Assembly: GCA_965228785.1 (NCBI GenBank)
Contig: CBDDIF010000001.1
Coordinates: 1,116,001 to 1,180,000 of the forward strand
Direction of reading: 5' to 3'
From: Hoeflea_A sp965228785
GTDB taxonomy: Bacteria > Pseudomonadota > Alphaproteobacteria > Rhizobiales > Rhizobiaceae
Length of the DNA stretch: 64,000 bases
Shown: one piece after another, positions 53,460 to 62,411 of the stretch
Layout of the letters: each line of letters opens with the position of its first letter
Numbering within the stretch: the first letter of the stretch is position 1
Position numbers and translations under genes: made by a program
Notes under the pieces: model-generated
What the model was told of the DNA's origin: nothing
Databases searched by the model: none
Seen by the model: only the letters and a program-made list of their open reading frames with translations

Positions 53460-54041
53460 TCATGTGCGGGTCTCTCCGGGAACCCAGAGCACGTCGTCGC
53501 GGCCGTCGCTGTTGGCGATCCGGGCGGCGACGAACAACAGGTCCGAGACGCGATTGATATAGCGGATCGCGGCAGGATTGACCCTTTCATCCGGCTTGCC
53601 TGCAAGCTCGACCACCATGCGTTCGGCACGACGCGCCACGGTCCGCGCCAGGTGCAAGGCTGCGGCCGCCGCAGAGCCACCGGGCAGAATGAAGGACTTC
53701 AGCGGTTGCAGCCGGCCGTTCAGTTCATCGATCTCGGCTTCAAGCCGGTGGACCTGGCTGTCGATTATGCGCAGGGGTGGGTAGGGCGGTGGCGTATCGG
53801 TTTCCGGCGTCGCCAGATCGGCTCCGAGATCGAAGAAGTCGTTCTGAACGCGCGACAGAATGGCATCCAGCACAGCGTCATCGCCAGTGTGGAGCCGGGC
53901 CATGCCGATGCAGGCATTGGCTTCATCCACCGTGCCGTAGGCGGCGACGCGCAAATCGTGCTTGTCGCGGCGCTCGCCGCTGCCGAGGGCCGTGCTGCCG
54001 TCGTCGCCTGTCCGCGTGTATATCTTGTTGAGCGTTACCAA
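53460..54041 (-). CDS. Cob(I)alamin adenosyltransferase, PduO type
   Basis: A 193-residue ATP:corrinoid adenosyltransferase that makes adenosylcobalamin. The N-terminal ATP loop IYTRTGDDGSTALGSGERRDK and AAYGTVDEANACIG are diagnostic, and RTVARRAERMVVEL carries the conserved Arg/Glu of the PduO type. The start is a TTG (54041) with a strong GGGGAGGA ribosome site. Corrinoid chemistry is relevant to the MttB-like gene at 34.7 kb, although the two are far apart. Confidence 0.92.
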   Translation of the reverse strand: MVTLNKIYTRTGDDGSTALGSGERRDKHDLRVAAYGTVDEANACIGMARLHTGDDAVLDAILSRVQNDFFDLGADLATPETDTPPPYPPLRIIDSQVHRLEAEIDELNGRLQPLKSFILPGGSAAAAALHLARTVARRAERMVVELAGKPDERVNPAAIRYINRVSDLLFVAARIANSDGRDDVLWVPGETRT

Positions 54042-54053
54042 GATCGTCCTCCC

Positions 54054-54251
54054 CTATCGTCCGCCGCCGGTGATCCACAATATCGCGACAATCAGCACGA
54101 CGGCAACAAATTGCAGCAACACTCGCATTTGCATGAGCTTGTTGGAGAGATTGCCGGAACCGCCTTGCATCATGTTGAAGAGGCCGCGGATCAAAACGAA
54201 CACCACCGCCGCCATCACGACCAGGGTCAGGTAAAACAGGAAATCAGTCAT
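54054..54251 (-). CDS. Twin transmembrane protein, small
   Basis: A 65-residue protein with two membrane helices (about residues 4-24 and 43-61) joined by a loop containing NKLMQMRVLLQF, the HIG1-like pattern of 'twin transmembrane' proteins of alphaproteobacteria. Related HIG1 proteins associate with respiratory complexes. It lies 12 bases upstream of cobO, as in related genomes. Confidence 0.85.
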   Translation of the reverse strand: MTDFLFYLTLVVMAAVVFVLIRGLFNMMQGGSGNLSNKLMQMRVLLQFVAVVLIVAILWITGGGR

Positions 54252-54284
54252 GGGTGTGGTTCCGTAATTTGCTGGCCAGGTCCG

Positions 54285-55115
54285 TCAGCGTTTGCCAAGT
54301 ATGTCATAGAGCGTACGGGCAGGCAGCAAGCGTTTGAGCGCTACGCCGATCTTTGCTGGCCTTGTCACCACATAGTGCGGATTCGGCCGGGGGCTTTCGA
54401 GGGCGTGTTTCAGCACGCGGTAGACGGCCTCGGGGCCGAGTTTGTGTTTCGATCGCACGCCACCCTGGCGCAGGCGTTGTAGTTCCGGCTCATAGGACTG
54501 CCGATGCACCGAGCCTTCGACATCGATATACTTTTCGACATAGGCGAGCGCGTTCGAGGCCATTTTCGATTCGATGGGTCCCGGCTCGATCAGGCTGACA
54601 TGAATACCGCTGCCGGCGAGTTCCATACGCATGGTGACGCTCAGAGCTTCAAGCGCAAATTTGGAGGCATTGTAGGCGCCGCGCCAGCGCATCGGCACCA
54701 AGCCGAGGATGGAGGAGCACTGGACGATGCGACCGCTGCCCTGTTCGCGCATGACCGGGATGACCTGTCGGGTCAGTGTGTGCCAGCCAAAAACGTTGGC
54801 CTCGAATTGCTGCTTGAGCGCCTCGGTCGGTAGGTCTTCGATGGCGCCGGCCTGGCTGTAGGCGCCATTGTTGAACAGCGCGTCGAGGCGACCACCCGAT
54901 TCCTCCATGACGGTTTCGAACAGCGTATCGATACTGGCTTCCTCACGGTAGTCCAGGTAGTGGGCGCTGAATCCGTCCGCCGCCAGGGCATCGATATCCT
55001 CGGGCTTTCGTGCCGTCGTGAAAACCTGCCAGCCGTCATCGCGCAGGGCGCGGGCGCAATGCGCACCGATTCCGGAGGAACACCCGGTGACAAGAATGCT
55101 GCGTTTCGCGGCCAT
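54285..55115 (-). CDS. SDR family NAD(P) oxidoreductase
   Basis: A 276-residue classical short-chain dehydrogenase. NAD(P) loop TGCSSGIGAHCARAL, NNGAYSQAGAIEDL, and the catalytic YNASKFALEALS (Tyr-x-x-x-Lys) are all present. ATG 55115 has GGAG upstream; the open frame continues to 55211 without similarity. Substrate unknown. It is divergent from the BrkB-type gene at 55250. Confidence 0.88.
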   Translation of the reverse strand: MAAKRSILVTGCSSGIGAHCARALRDDGWQVFTTARKPEDIDALAADGFSAHYLDYREEASIDTLFETVMEESGGRLDALFNNGAYSQAGAIEDLPTEALKQQFEANVFGWHTLTRQVIPVMREQGSGRIVQCSSILGLVPMRWRGAYNASKFALEALSVTMRMELAGSGIHVSLIEPGPIESKMASNALAYVEKYIDVEGSVHRQSYEPELQRLRQGGVRSKHKLGPEAVYRVLKHALESPRPNPHYVVTRPAKIGVALKRLLPARTLYDILGKR

Positions 55116-55249
55116 GCATTGCTCCTGGGAGGGGATTTTCGGCGGAAACCGGAGGACACTCTTAGTCGCTGCCGCCGGGGATTGGAAGCAATTCCATTTG
55201 ACAACCGGCATGGACGAACTGACATAGGGTGGAGCGAGCGGGAGTGCAA

Positions 55250-56089
55250 ATGGACTGGCAACGCAGCTTGAGGATCATCCTCAATGCGGTCACGCATTTC
55301 AACGATGACGACGGCTGGGCCATGGCCAGTCATGTTGCCCTGTCGACCCTGCTGGCGTTGTTTCCCTTTCTGATCTTCGGCACGGCGCTTGCCAGTTTTC
55401 TGGGCGCCGACACGTTCGCCGATACGGCCGTGCACATCATATTCGACACCTGGCCGAAATCGATCGCCGAACCGATCTCGCGGGAAGTGCTCAACGTGCT
55501 CACGGTCAATCGCAGCGGACTGCTGACCATCAGTGTTCTGGCTGCTGCCTTCTTTGCGTCGAATGGCGTCGAAGCGCTGCGGGTGTCGCTCAACCGCGCC
55601 TATCGCCAGCGAGACGACCGGTCGTTCGTTTTACTGCGTTTGCAGAGCCTGGGCTTCGTCCTCGTGGCGGTGGTGGTCATGCTGGTGATCAGTTTCCTTC
55701 TGGTCCTGGCGCCGGTCGCCATCCAGTTGACGCGCGAATGGTTGCCCTGGAGCGAAGCGCTGGTGGTGCATTTTGAAAACTGGCGCCTGCTGATTGCCGT
55801 TGCGCTGCTCTTCGTGGCGCTCGTCGTTTGCCACAGCTGGTTGCCAGCCGGGCGCAGGACACTTTGGTCGATCCTGCCCGGCGTGGGTGTGACCATGCTG
55901 TTCTGGATCGCTGGCGCCTCATTGTTCGCCGCCTATTTGCAGCAGTTTTCGACATATGTTGCAACCTATGCTGGTCTGGCGTCCATCATGATCGCGTTGA
56001 TCTTTCTCTACATCGTTGCGGCGATTTTTATCCTCGGCGCCGAACTCAACGCGGCGATCCTCGCGGAAAACCGCGAGTCTCAGGGTTAA
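55250..56089 (+). CDS. YihY/BrkB family membrane protein
   Basis: A 279-residue inner-membrane protein with six helices. Conserved positions include HVALSTLLALFPFLIFGTAL, FFASNGVEALRVSLNRAYR and AGLASIMIALIFLYIVAAIF LGAEL-type end motifs. The family was once annotated as ribonuclease BN by mistake; its function is unknown (a flippase/transporter role has been proposed). ATG 55250 follows GGGAG. Confidence 0.88.
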   Translation: MDWQRSLRIILNAVTHFNDDDGWAMASHVALSTLLALFPFLIFGTALASFLGADTFADTAVHIIFDTWPKSIAEPISREVLNVLTVNRSGLLTISVLAAAFFASNGVEALRVSLNRAYRQRDDRSFVLLRLQSLGFVLVAVVVMLVISFLLVLAPVAIQLTREWLPWSEALVVHFENWRLLIAVALLFVALVVCHSWLPAGRRTLWSILPGVGVTMLFWIAGASLFAAYLQQFSTYVATYAGLASIMIALIFLYIVAAIFILGAELNAAILAENRESQG

Positions 56090-56273
56090 TCGGCCCAAAA
56101 TGCCCGCAAATTAGGATTTTTGTCACTATTTCGCGTTAACTCAAACAGGCGGAATAGCGGGAAGAACGAGTGGTTTTGATGTAATTTGTCACGCGACAAA
56201 TGAATTGTCGCTTCGGTTTGTGTCGGTATGGGGGCGATGCAGTTGCCGGACAACGCAAATGATGGAGCGGAAA

Positions 56274-56564
56274 ATGATCGGATATGTATCTCCGGAGGTT
56301 TTCTACGGGCTGATCATCGCCTGCATAATCGGCTGTTTCTTCGTTGGCCATGCCATGGACGGGGTTATCGGTTCTTCGGGCTTCGGCGTGCTCGGAAACA
56401 TGCTGATTTTGACGACCGGACTGTTTCTCGGTCTTTTGTTGGCCGACAAAATCGGTCTCAGGGTTTCGAACGTGGAAGTTCTGGCGGCCGCCGGTTTGAT
56501 CGGGGCTTTCGGATCGCTTTTGCTGCTGGTGTTGATCAAGCACCTGTTCATGCGCGTCGAATAG
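56274..56564 (+). CDS. Small membrane protein, GlsB/YeaQ-like layout
   Basis: A 96-residue protein with three hydrophobic segments (about residues 9-30, 37-57, 65-90) and glycines between them (GHAMDGVIGSSGFGVLGN). The layout resembles transglycosylase-associated (GlsB/YeaQ) membrane proteins, but the match is not certain. ATG 56274 follows GGAGCGG; in-frame ATGs lie upstream. Followed by gluQRS on the opposite strand. Confidence 0.6.
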   Translation: MIGYVSPEVFYGLIIACIIGCFFVGHAMDGVIGSSGFGVLGNMLILTTGLFLGLLLADKIGLRVSNVEVLAAAGLIGAFGSLLLLVLIKHLFMRVE

Positions 56565-56593
56565 GGCGCTTCGGGCCAATCCGGCCCATCACT

Positions 56594-57490
56594 TCAGATT
56601 TTCGGGCTCGCCTCGATCATGGTGCGGATTTGCGCTGGCGTTCGTCGCCGGCGCAGGCTTTTCAGGGACAGGTCGCGGTCGCGTTTTGACAGTTTGCGCC
56701 CGGTTTCATCGGTCAGCAGGTGATGATGGGTATAGCGCGGCATCGGCAGCTCGAGCAGTTCCTGCAGAAGCCGGTGCAGTGCCGTGGCGTGAAAGAGGTC
56801 GTGGCCACGCACAACGTCCGTGACTCCTTGCAGCGCATCATCCACAACCACTGCAAGGTGATAGGCAACCAGACGGTCTGAACGGGTCAGCACAATGTCG
56901 CCCCAGCGGGACCAGTCGCAGGTGATCTGGCCGGTTTCGCCGTTGGGTCCGCGACCTTCCTCCAACCAATCGACCGGCCGATCGAGGCGTTTCGCAGCGG
57001 CCTGCAAATCGAGGCGCCAGGCAAACGGCTGACCGGAATCAATGAGACGCTGACGCTCGGCCGAACCAAGATCCCGTTCGGTGCCCGGATAGATAGGAGT
57101 GCCATCCGGGTCGCGCGGCCAGGTGCCGTCGTCAGCCTCGGCCCCGGCGACATGGTCGGCGATCTCACGGCGGCTCATGATCGCCGGGTAGACAACGTCT
57201 ATTTTGCGAAGCCGTTCCAGAGAGGCCAGGTAGACCGCCAGGTGATCGCTTTGGCGGCGCACCGGCTCATCCCAGACGATGCCGAGCCAGTCTAGGTCAT
57301 CCAAAATCTGGTGTTCGTATTCGGGCCGGCAGCGTTGAGTGTCGGTGTCTTCCATCCGCAGAAGCAGTCGCCCTCCGCTTGTCGTTGCCATATCGTGATT
57401 GATGAGAGCGGAGCAGGCATGGCCCAGGTGCAGCTCGCCGTTGGGGCTCGGCGCAAAGCGGAAAATGCGGTCGCGGGCAGTCGGGGCCAT
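56594..57490 (-). CDS. gluQRS: Glutamyl-Q tRNA(Asp) synthetase
   Basis: A 298-residue truncated GluRS paralogue that attaches glutamate to queuosine in tRNA-Asp. The HIGH-type motif is APSPNGELHLGHACSA and the KMSKS-type motif is KLSKRDRDLSLKSL; the anticodon-binding domain is absent, as expected. VVDDALQGVTDVVRGHDL and PRYTHHHLL are further family blocks. It is divergent from alkA with 74 bases between starts. Confidence 0.92.
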   Translation of the reverse strand: MAPTARDRIFRFAPSPNGELHLGHACSALINHDMATTSGGRLLLRMEDTDTQRCRPEYEHQILDDLDWLGIVWDEPVRRQSDHLAVYLASLERLRKIDVVYPAIMSRREIADHVAGAEADDGTWPRDPDGTPIYPGTERDLGSAERQRLIDSGQPFAWRLDLQAAAKRLDRPVDWLEEGRGPNGETGQITCDWSRWGDIVLTRSDRLVAYHLAVVVDDALQGVTDVVRGHDLFHATALHRLLQELLELPMPRYTHHHLLTDETGRKLSKRDRDLSLKSLRRRRTPAQIRTMIEASPKI

Positions 57491-57564
57491 GATGGATCAG
57501 GCAAGCTTTCGGACGGTGGCAACGGGATGCGGCTGCTGCTACGGTTGGCCTCCCGGAGGCAGCG

Positions 57565-58227
57565 TTGTCAATATCGAATATCCCGACGATCGAAGGACCG
57601 GACGACATTGAGGCGGGCCTCGCGGCGTTGGCCGAACTCGACCCGAGGCTCGTCCCCGTTATCGAAAGGGCCGGTCCGGTGCCGCTGCGCCGCCAACCGC
57701 CCGGGTTCGAGGGGCTGGCGCAGATTGTCGTGTCGCAGATGGTGTCAAAGGCCAGCGCGGCCGCACTTTGGAGCCGTCTGCTGGAGGCAGCGCCGGCCTG
57801 TGCTCCAGACCGGGTCGCAGCCCTGACCGATGATCAGTGTCGCGCAATCGGTTTGTCTCGGGCGAAGGAAAAGACCCTGAAAATGGCGGCGGAAGCGGTT
57901 TTGGAGAATCGGCTTGATCCGCATGAATTGTGCCGTCTGCCGGAGCGCGACTCGATCGGGGCGTTGACCGCCATCAAGGGGATCGGTCCGTGGACGGCGG
58001 AGGTCTATCTGCTGTTCTGCGCCGGCCATGGCGACATCTTCCCGGCCGGCGATGTGGCGCTGCAGAGCGCGGCGGGGCATGCCCTGGGTCATGCGGAGCG
58101 ACCCAATCAGCAGGCGCTGAGACGGATTGCCGAGGCCTGGCAACCCTGGCGTGGGGTCGCCGCGCGATTGCTTTGGGCCTATTACGCCACGGCCATGCGC
58201 CGCGGCGACGTGATCCCGACCGGGTGA
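57565..58227 (+). CDS. alkA: DNA-3-methyladenine glycosylase II type
   Basis: A 220-residue HhH-GPD glycosylase that removes alkylated purines. The helix-hairpin-helix is LTAIKGIGPWTAEVYLLF, and the catalytic aspartate lies in FPAGDVALQ. It is the short form lacking the N-terminal domain of E. coli AlkA. The start is TTG at 57565, with GGAGG five bases upstream. Confidence 0.88.
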   Translation: MSISNIPTIEGPDDIEAGLAALAELDPRLVPVIERAGPVPLRRQPPGFEGLAQIVVSQMVSKASAAALWSRLLEAAPACAPDRVAALTDDQCRAIGLSRAKEKTLKMAAEAVLENRLDPHELCRLPERDSIGALTAIKGIGPWTAEVYLLFCAGHGDIFPAGDVALQSAAGHALGHAERPNQQALRRIAEAWQPWRGVAARLLWAYYATAMRRGDVIPTG

Positions 58228-58326
58228 GGCCTGGCAGGAGCCAAATTGCTCATATCACTTCACAATCCTGTCACAACCGGCCTAATATAACCGGGACGAC
58301 AAGCGAATCGCTCAGGAGAGTGAGAG

Positions 58327-58884
58327 GTGACGATTGCTGTTTCTCCAGATGCGCTTCCGGCGCTGGTACTGAACGCCGATTACCGGCCGCTCAGCTACTA
58401 CCCGTTGTCGCTGTGGTCCTGGCAGGACGCGATCAAGGCCGTGTTCCTCGATCGGGTCAACATTCTGGCCGAATACGAGCACCGTGTATCGTCGCCATCG
58501 ATGTCGATGGCGCTGCCCAGCGTCGTGTGCCTGAAGGACTACGTCAAACCCAGCCGGCATCCGGCCTTTACACGGTTCAACGTGTTCCTGCGTGACCGGT
58601 TCCGGTGCCAATATTGCGGTTCGGACAGGGACCTGACCTTCGACCACGTCATCCCGCGGCGCTATGGCGGCGAGACGACCTGGGAGAACATCGTCGCGGC
58701 CTGTTCACCCTGCAACCTGAAGAAGGGCGGCAAGATGCCCCGTGACGCGGGCATGTTCCCGGCGCAGAAACCGTACCATCCGACGGTGCATGATCTGCAC
58801 AAGAACGGCCGCCTGTTTCCGCCCAACTTTCTGCACGAAAGTTGGATGGACTATCTCTATTGGGATGTCGAGCTGCAGCCCTGA
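58327..58884 (+). CDS. HNH endonuclease family protein
   Basis: A 185-residue protein with a C-terminal HNH/zinc-binding nuclease domain: RCQYCGSDRDLTFDHVIPRR, then ENIVAACSPCNLKKG. Two CxxC pairs flank the catalytic DHV. This single-copy HNH protein is widely conserved in alphaproteobacteria and is likely chromosomal housekeeping, not an intron or phage enzyme. It starts with GTG after AGGAGAGTGAGAG. Confidence 0.9.
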   Translation: MTIAVSPDALPALVLNADYRPLSYYPLSLWSWQDAIKAVFLDRVNILAEYEHRVSSPSMSMALPSVVCLKDYVKPSRHPAFTRFNVFLRDRFRCQYCGSDRDLTFDHVIPRRYGGETTWENIVAACSPCNLKKGGKMPRDAGMFPAQKPYHPTVHDLHKNGRLFPPNFLHESWMDYLYWDVELQP

Positions 58885-58896
58885 CCGGGCACCGCT

Positions 58897-59424
58897 TCAG
58901 GCTCTTTTGAAAGCGCCGCGCAGGCAACCGGCGGCCAGCACCACGCTGGCAATCACGTTCCATCCGGCGAAGGAAAGGCCGAGCACCCGCAGGGCTGCGT
59001 CGTCACAAGCCGGCGGCTTGATCGCATTGAGGTCGCTGAGCAGGCTGCTGGCGTCGGTGGCTCCTCCGGCCGCTCCGCCGCAGCCCTCGGGCCCCGGCCA
59101 CCAGCCCCATTCGACGCCGGAATGGTAGACGCCGAGGCCGGCGCCATAGAGCATCAGCCCGCCTCCCACGAGAAACAACGCTCGCACCGCGAGAGGCGGC
59201 GCCTTGAACGCTGCGGCTATGGCCGCGGCAAGCATGACCGGCACGCCGAGATAGTAAGGGGTGCGCTGTTCCAGGCAGAGCGCGCAGGGCAGGTAGCCGC
59301 CGATATGTTCGAACCCGAGTGCTGTACCGACGACAACGGCCATGGCCGCAGCCAGCGTCAGGGCGGAAAGGGCCGTTGGCGCTTCGGCAGCATGATGGTC
59401 GGAATGTCCGGTTGCCGTGGTCAC
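58897..59424 (-). CDS. dsbB: Disulfide bond formation protein B
   Basis: A 175-residue four-helix membrane protein of the DsbB type, which passes electrons from DsbA to quinones. The first redox pair is in the loop CALCLEQRTPYY (CxxC); the second pair lies in EGCGG and PPACDD of the large periplasmic loop. It is 12 bases downstream of the YqaA-type gene on the same strand. Confidence 0.9.
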   Translation of the reverse strand: MTTATGHSDHHAAEAPTALSALTLAAAMAVVVGTALGFEHIGGYLPCALCLEQRTPYYLGVPVMLAAAIAAAFKAPPLAVRALFLVGGGLMLYGAGLGVYHSGVEWGWWPGPEGCGGAAGGATDASSLLSDLNAIKPPACDDAALRVLGLSFAGWNVIASVVLAAGCLRGAFKRA

Positions 59425-59436
59425 GGTGCAATCCCC

Positions 59437-60018
59437 TCAGAATGCGTAGCGCAAGGCGTAGAACCCGCCGAACAGAAGGACCAGAAATGTGGCGAAAAGA
59501 ATGCCGAGATACTTCTCGATGAACAGGCGGATCGGTTCGCCATAACGATAAAGCAGGAAGGCGACGAGGAAAAATCGAAGGCTGCGGCCGATGATGGAAA
59601 CGACCACAAAGGTCATGAGGTTGAGCCCGGTGGCGCCTGAGAAGATGGTCAGCACCTTGTAGGGAAACGGCGTCACGGCGGCAAACAGCACGCCCCATCC
59701 GCCATAGGTGTTGTACCAGTCGCGGATCTGCTCGAAGGAGTCTTCCTTGCCATAGAGCGCCAGGATCGGCTTGCCCACGGCTTCGTAGAGGAACATGCCG
59801 ATGGCATAGCCAAGCAGGGCCCCGAGAACGGATGCGATGGTGCACAACAGTGCCGTTTTCCACCAGCGCTCGCGATCAGCCAGCACCATGGGGATCAACA
59901 GCACGTCGGGCGGGATGGGAAAGAATGAACTTTCGGCAAAGGAAACGGCCGCCAGTCCGGTCCGCGCATGGCGCGTCGCGGCAAGCGACATGGTCCAATC
60001 GTAGAGGCGTCTGATCAT
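59437..60018 (-). CDS. YqaA/DedA-like membrane protein
   Basis: A 193-residue SNARE-associated (VTT/DedA superfamily) protein with four or five helices. Family blocks are FAESSFFPIPPDVLLIPMVLA, GALLGYAIGMFLYEAVG and AVTPFPYKVLTIFSGATGLN. Such proteins are phospholipid scramblases/flippases or needed for membrane energetics. First gene of a yqaA-dsbB pair. Confidence 0.9.
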   Translation of the reverse strand: MIRRLYDWTMSLAATRHARTGLAAVSFAESSFFPIPPDVLLIPMVLADRERWWKTALLCTIASVLGALLGYAIGMFLYEAVGKPILALYGKEDSFEQIRDWYNTYGGWGVLFAAVTPFPYKVLTIFSGATGLNLMTFVVVSIIGRSLRFFLVAFLLYRYGEPIRLFIEKYLGILFATFLVLLFGGFYALRYAF

Positions 60019-60157
60019 GGAGTGGTTCCCTTGGCCGGGCTTTTAGGGAGAAACGGAAGGGGCGTAAACCGCAAATTAGCCGACCGGTCTTAGAACTTGG
60101 TAAAAGCAAGTTGACCACGCCCCATTGCTTCGTATATTCGGCGACAATCGGCACAGG

Positions 60158-60242
60158 GCCCCTGTGGCGGAATTGGTAGACGCGTTGGATTCAAAATCCA
60201 ATTTCTTCGGAAGTGTCGGTTCGAGTCCGACCGGGGGCACCA
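60158..60242 (+). tRNA. tRNA-Leu (CAA anticodon)
   Basis: An 85-base leucine tRNA with an encoded CCA end. The acceptor stem GCCCCTG pairs with CGGGGGC; the anticodon stem-loop TTGGA-TTCAAAA-TCCAA gives CAA; a variable arm is present as in class II tRNAs; the T arm is GTCGG-TTCGAGT-CCGAC. Confidence 0.96.
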
Positions 60243-60570
60243 ACGGTTTTTCCAGCAAGCATGAACAGATTTGGGTGAAGGATACCGGGTCTGAACCGTT
60301 ATCAGGCGTTCGGTATCGGATGATTGCTTGGTCCCGGTGAGCGCTCGTCGCTAGAGGATCTGGGGATTGCGTTAAGGCGTGGAAACTAGGTTCAATCGAC
60401 ATAGCCGGATCCAGTTTGGCGCCCTCAAGGCAACTGACCATTTGTGGGTCGGTCTGGCCGGTAGGTCCAGTCAACACGAATCCCAATTCGCAACACGATG
60501 AGCCATCTCGGCGACGCCTGGTCAGGGCTGCAAGCAGGCAAGCGGAATCAAGTGCCTCAGGCCCAACTGG
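60243..60570. other. 328-base gap after tRNA-Leu
   Basis: No gene is visible. The neighbouring TRAP gene ends at 60571 on the minus strand. There is no integrase remnant, and no repeat of the tRNA 3' end is seen, so nothing indicates an attachment site in use. Confidence 0.5.
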
Positions 60571-61884
60571 TCACCCGCTCATCAACCGGGGTAGCCACAA
60601 TGCGATTCCCGGAAAAGCGACGACAAGCAGGAGGGCAACAAGCTGCAGAAATACGAATGGCCAGCTTGATTGATAGATGTCGGTAAGCTTGACATCAGCG
60701 GGCGCCACGCTCTTCAGATAGAAGGCCGACGGAGCAAAAGGTGGTGTGATATAGGCAATCTGCACCGTCAGGTTGAAAATAACCCCAAACCAGACCGGAT
60801 CGAAGCCCGCATCGCGGATGAGGGGAAGGAATATGGGGGTCGTCAGGAACAGGATTCCGACCCAGTCCACGAAGAATCCCAGAATCAGAAAAACAACGAT
60901 GCATAGCAGCAGGAGGACCTGCGGGTCGCCGGCAACACCGCCGATCATGCTCTGCGCGAAACTGATGCCGCCGATGGCATTATAGACCCCAATGAGAGCA
61001 TTTGTGCCGAAGACCAGCCACAGGACGACGCCGGATGTCAAAATGGCTTGTCCAAGCGCTTCCCGCACGATCTTGACCGATAGTTCACGCCGCAGCGCTA
61101 TCGACACCAGCACTCCGGCCACACCGAAAGCGGCACTTTCGGTGATTGATGCGAGCCCCAGATAGATGGTGCCGAGCACCGCAAGGACAATGAACAAAGG
61201 AAAGCCGACGTCTCGCAGCATATGCCGCGCCTCACTGCTGGACGCGATGATTTCGGGATCGGCCGTTGGCGCAAGCGCCGGATTCAGACGGACACGGATG
61301 AGTACATAGACAATGTAAAGAGCCACGAGAAGCAAAGCCGGTGTCGCTGTGGCCATGAAAAGGTCGCCCACCGGCACTCCCGCCGTGATCCCGTAGAGGA
61401 TCAGAACGATGGAAGGGGGCACCATCGTCCCCAGCGAGCCGCCAGCCGTGATCGTCCCGAGAGTCAGTTTGTTTGAGTATCCCAGGCGCATCATTTGCGG
61501 TAGCGCCACAAGGCCGAGCAGAACGACTTCGCCGCCGACGATGCCGGTCGTCGCACCCAGGATGAAGGCGATGACAAGCGTCGCGACAAGGATGCCGCCG
61601 CGAAATCGTCCGAACCAGACATTCATCGCCGAATACAGGTCGCGCGCGATTCCCGACCGTTCTATCAGAGCGGCCATCAACACGAACATCGGGATGGCGA
61701 CCATCGTGTAGTCGGTGACAAGCTCGAAGGTCCGACTGGAGATCAAGAACAAACCGCCGGGGCCGAACGAGGCAAAGGCCACGGTCACCGCAATGGCGCC
61801 GGCTGCCAGGGCAAATGGTACGCCGGCCAGGAGCAGACCGAACAGACCGGCAATGATCAGCACCGTAAGAACGCCTATGCCCAT
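60571..61884 (-). CDS. dctM: TRAP transporter large permease
   Basis: A 437-residue membrane protein of the DctM/UctQ-type TRAP large subunit, the ion-coupled translocation channel. About twelve helices; the N-terminal GIGVLTVLIIAGLFGLLLAG, the LGATTGIVGGEVVLLG loop and TAGGSLGTMVPPSIVLILYG are typical. It follows dctQ by 14 bases. Substrate is unknown. Confidence 0.93.
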   Translation of the reverse strand: MGIGVLTVLIIAGLFGLLLAGVPFALAAGAIAVTVAFASFGPGGLFLISSRTFELVTDYTMVAIPMFVLMAALIERSGIARDLYSAMNVWFGRFRGGILVATLVIAFILGATTGIVGGEVVLLGLVALPQMMRLGYSNKLTLGTITAGGSLGTMVPPSIVLILYGITAGVPVGDLFMATATPALLLVALYIVYVLIRVRLNPALAPTADPEIIASSSEARHMLRDVGFPLFIVLAVLGTIYLGLASITESAAFGVAGVLVSIALRRELSVKIVREALGQAILTSGVVLWLVFGTNALIGVYNAIGGISFAQSMIGGVAGDPQVLLLLCIVVFLILGFFVDWVGILFLTTPIFLPLIRDAGFDPVWFGVIFNLTVQIAYITPPFAPSAFYLKSVAPADVKLTDIYQSSWPFVFLQLVALLLVVAFPGIALWLPRLMSG

Positions 61885-61898
61885 TCAAGCGGCCTCGT

Positions 61899-62402
61899 TC
61901 ATTCGTGCCCGAGTGCCTGTCGACCGAAGGTCACCAGGGATTGAGCAAGGAATAAAATGCACGACAGGAGCAGGAGGGCCCGCGTCACGGGAGGCAGTGG
62001 AACATTCCAACCACGGCCTGTCACCTCGGGCATCCAGCGATCACCCGCGAACCGCCAGACGGATCCGACGAACTGGTCCCAGGCTCCCCATGCCAGTCCA
62101 CCCGCAAAGATGATTGCGCAAACAAGACAAACCAATGCCACCGCTCGGCGACCGGGAGTTGGCAAGGCGTCGTAGAAGAAACCGATGCGAATGTGCGCAT
62201 TGCGCGACATGGCAAGGGAACCGGCAAAAAGAAATGCGACCGCCGTGAAAACCTGGATCAGTTCGGGCGCCCATACCGTAGGCGCCCGAAAGAAATAGCG
62301 CAGAACCACCTCCATCCATGAAAGCATCGCGACGGCAACGAGAAGCAGTTGAAGCAACTGGCCGATCGCTTCGCTCAGTCGATCTATGGCGGTGCTGGGC
62401 AT
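61899..62402 (-). CDS. dctQ: TRAP transporter small permease
   Basis: A 167-residue four-helix DctQ-type small subunit. The block MLSWMEVVLRYFFRAPTVWAPELIQ is the conserved first helix-loop of TRAP small permeases, and RNAHIRIGFFYDALP is the second. Placed between dctP and dctM. Confidence 0.92.
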   Translation of the reverse strand: MPSTAIDRLSEAIGQLLQLLLVAVAMLSWMEVVLRYFFRAPTVWAPELIQVFTAVAFLFAGSLAMSRNAHIRIGFFYDALPTPGRRAVALVCLVCAIIFAGGLAWGAWDQFVGSVWRFAGDRWMPEVTGRGWNVPLPPVTRALLLLSCILFLAQSLVTFGRQALGHE

Positions 62403-62411
62403 TTGGGAGGC

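Noticed and set aside
52626..54482. 618-codon plus-strand frame opposite rhomboid, cobO, twin-TM and SDR genes
   Set aside because: It covers four well-supported genes on the other strand and resembles no protein.
60076..60486. 136-codon minus-strand frame over tRNA-Leu containing PPVGLEPTLPKK
   Set aside because: This is the well-known false protein made by translating a tRNA-Leu gene backwards.
60158..60570. tRNA-Leu as an integration site for an island
   Set aside because: No integrase and no repeat of the tRNA 3' end is found on either side in the window.
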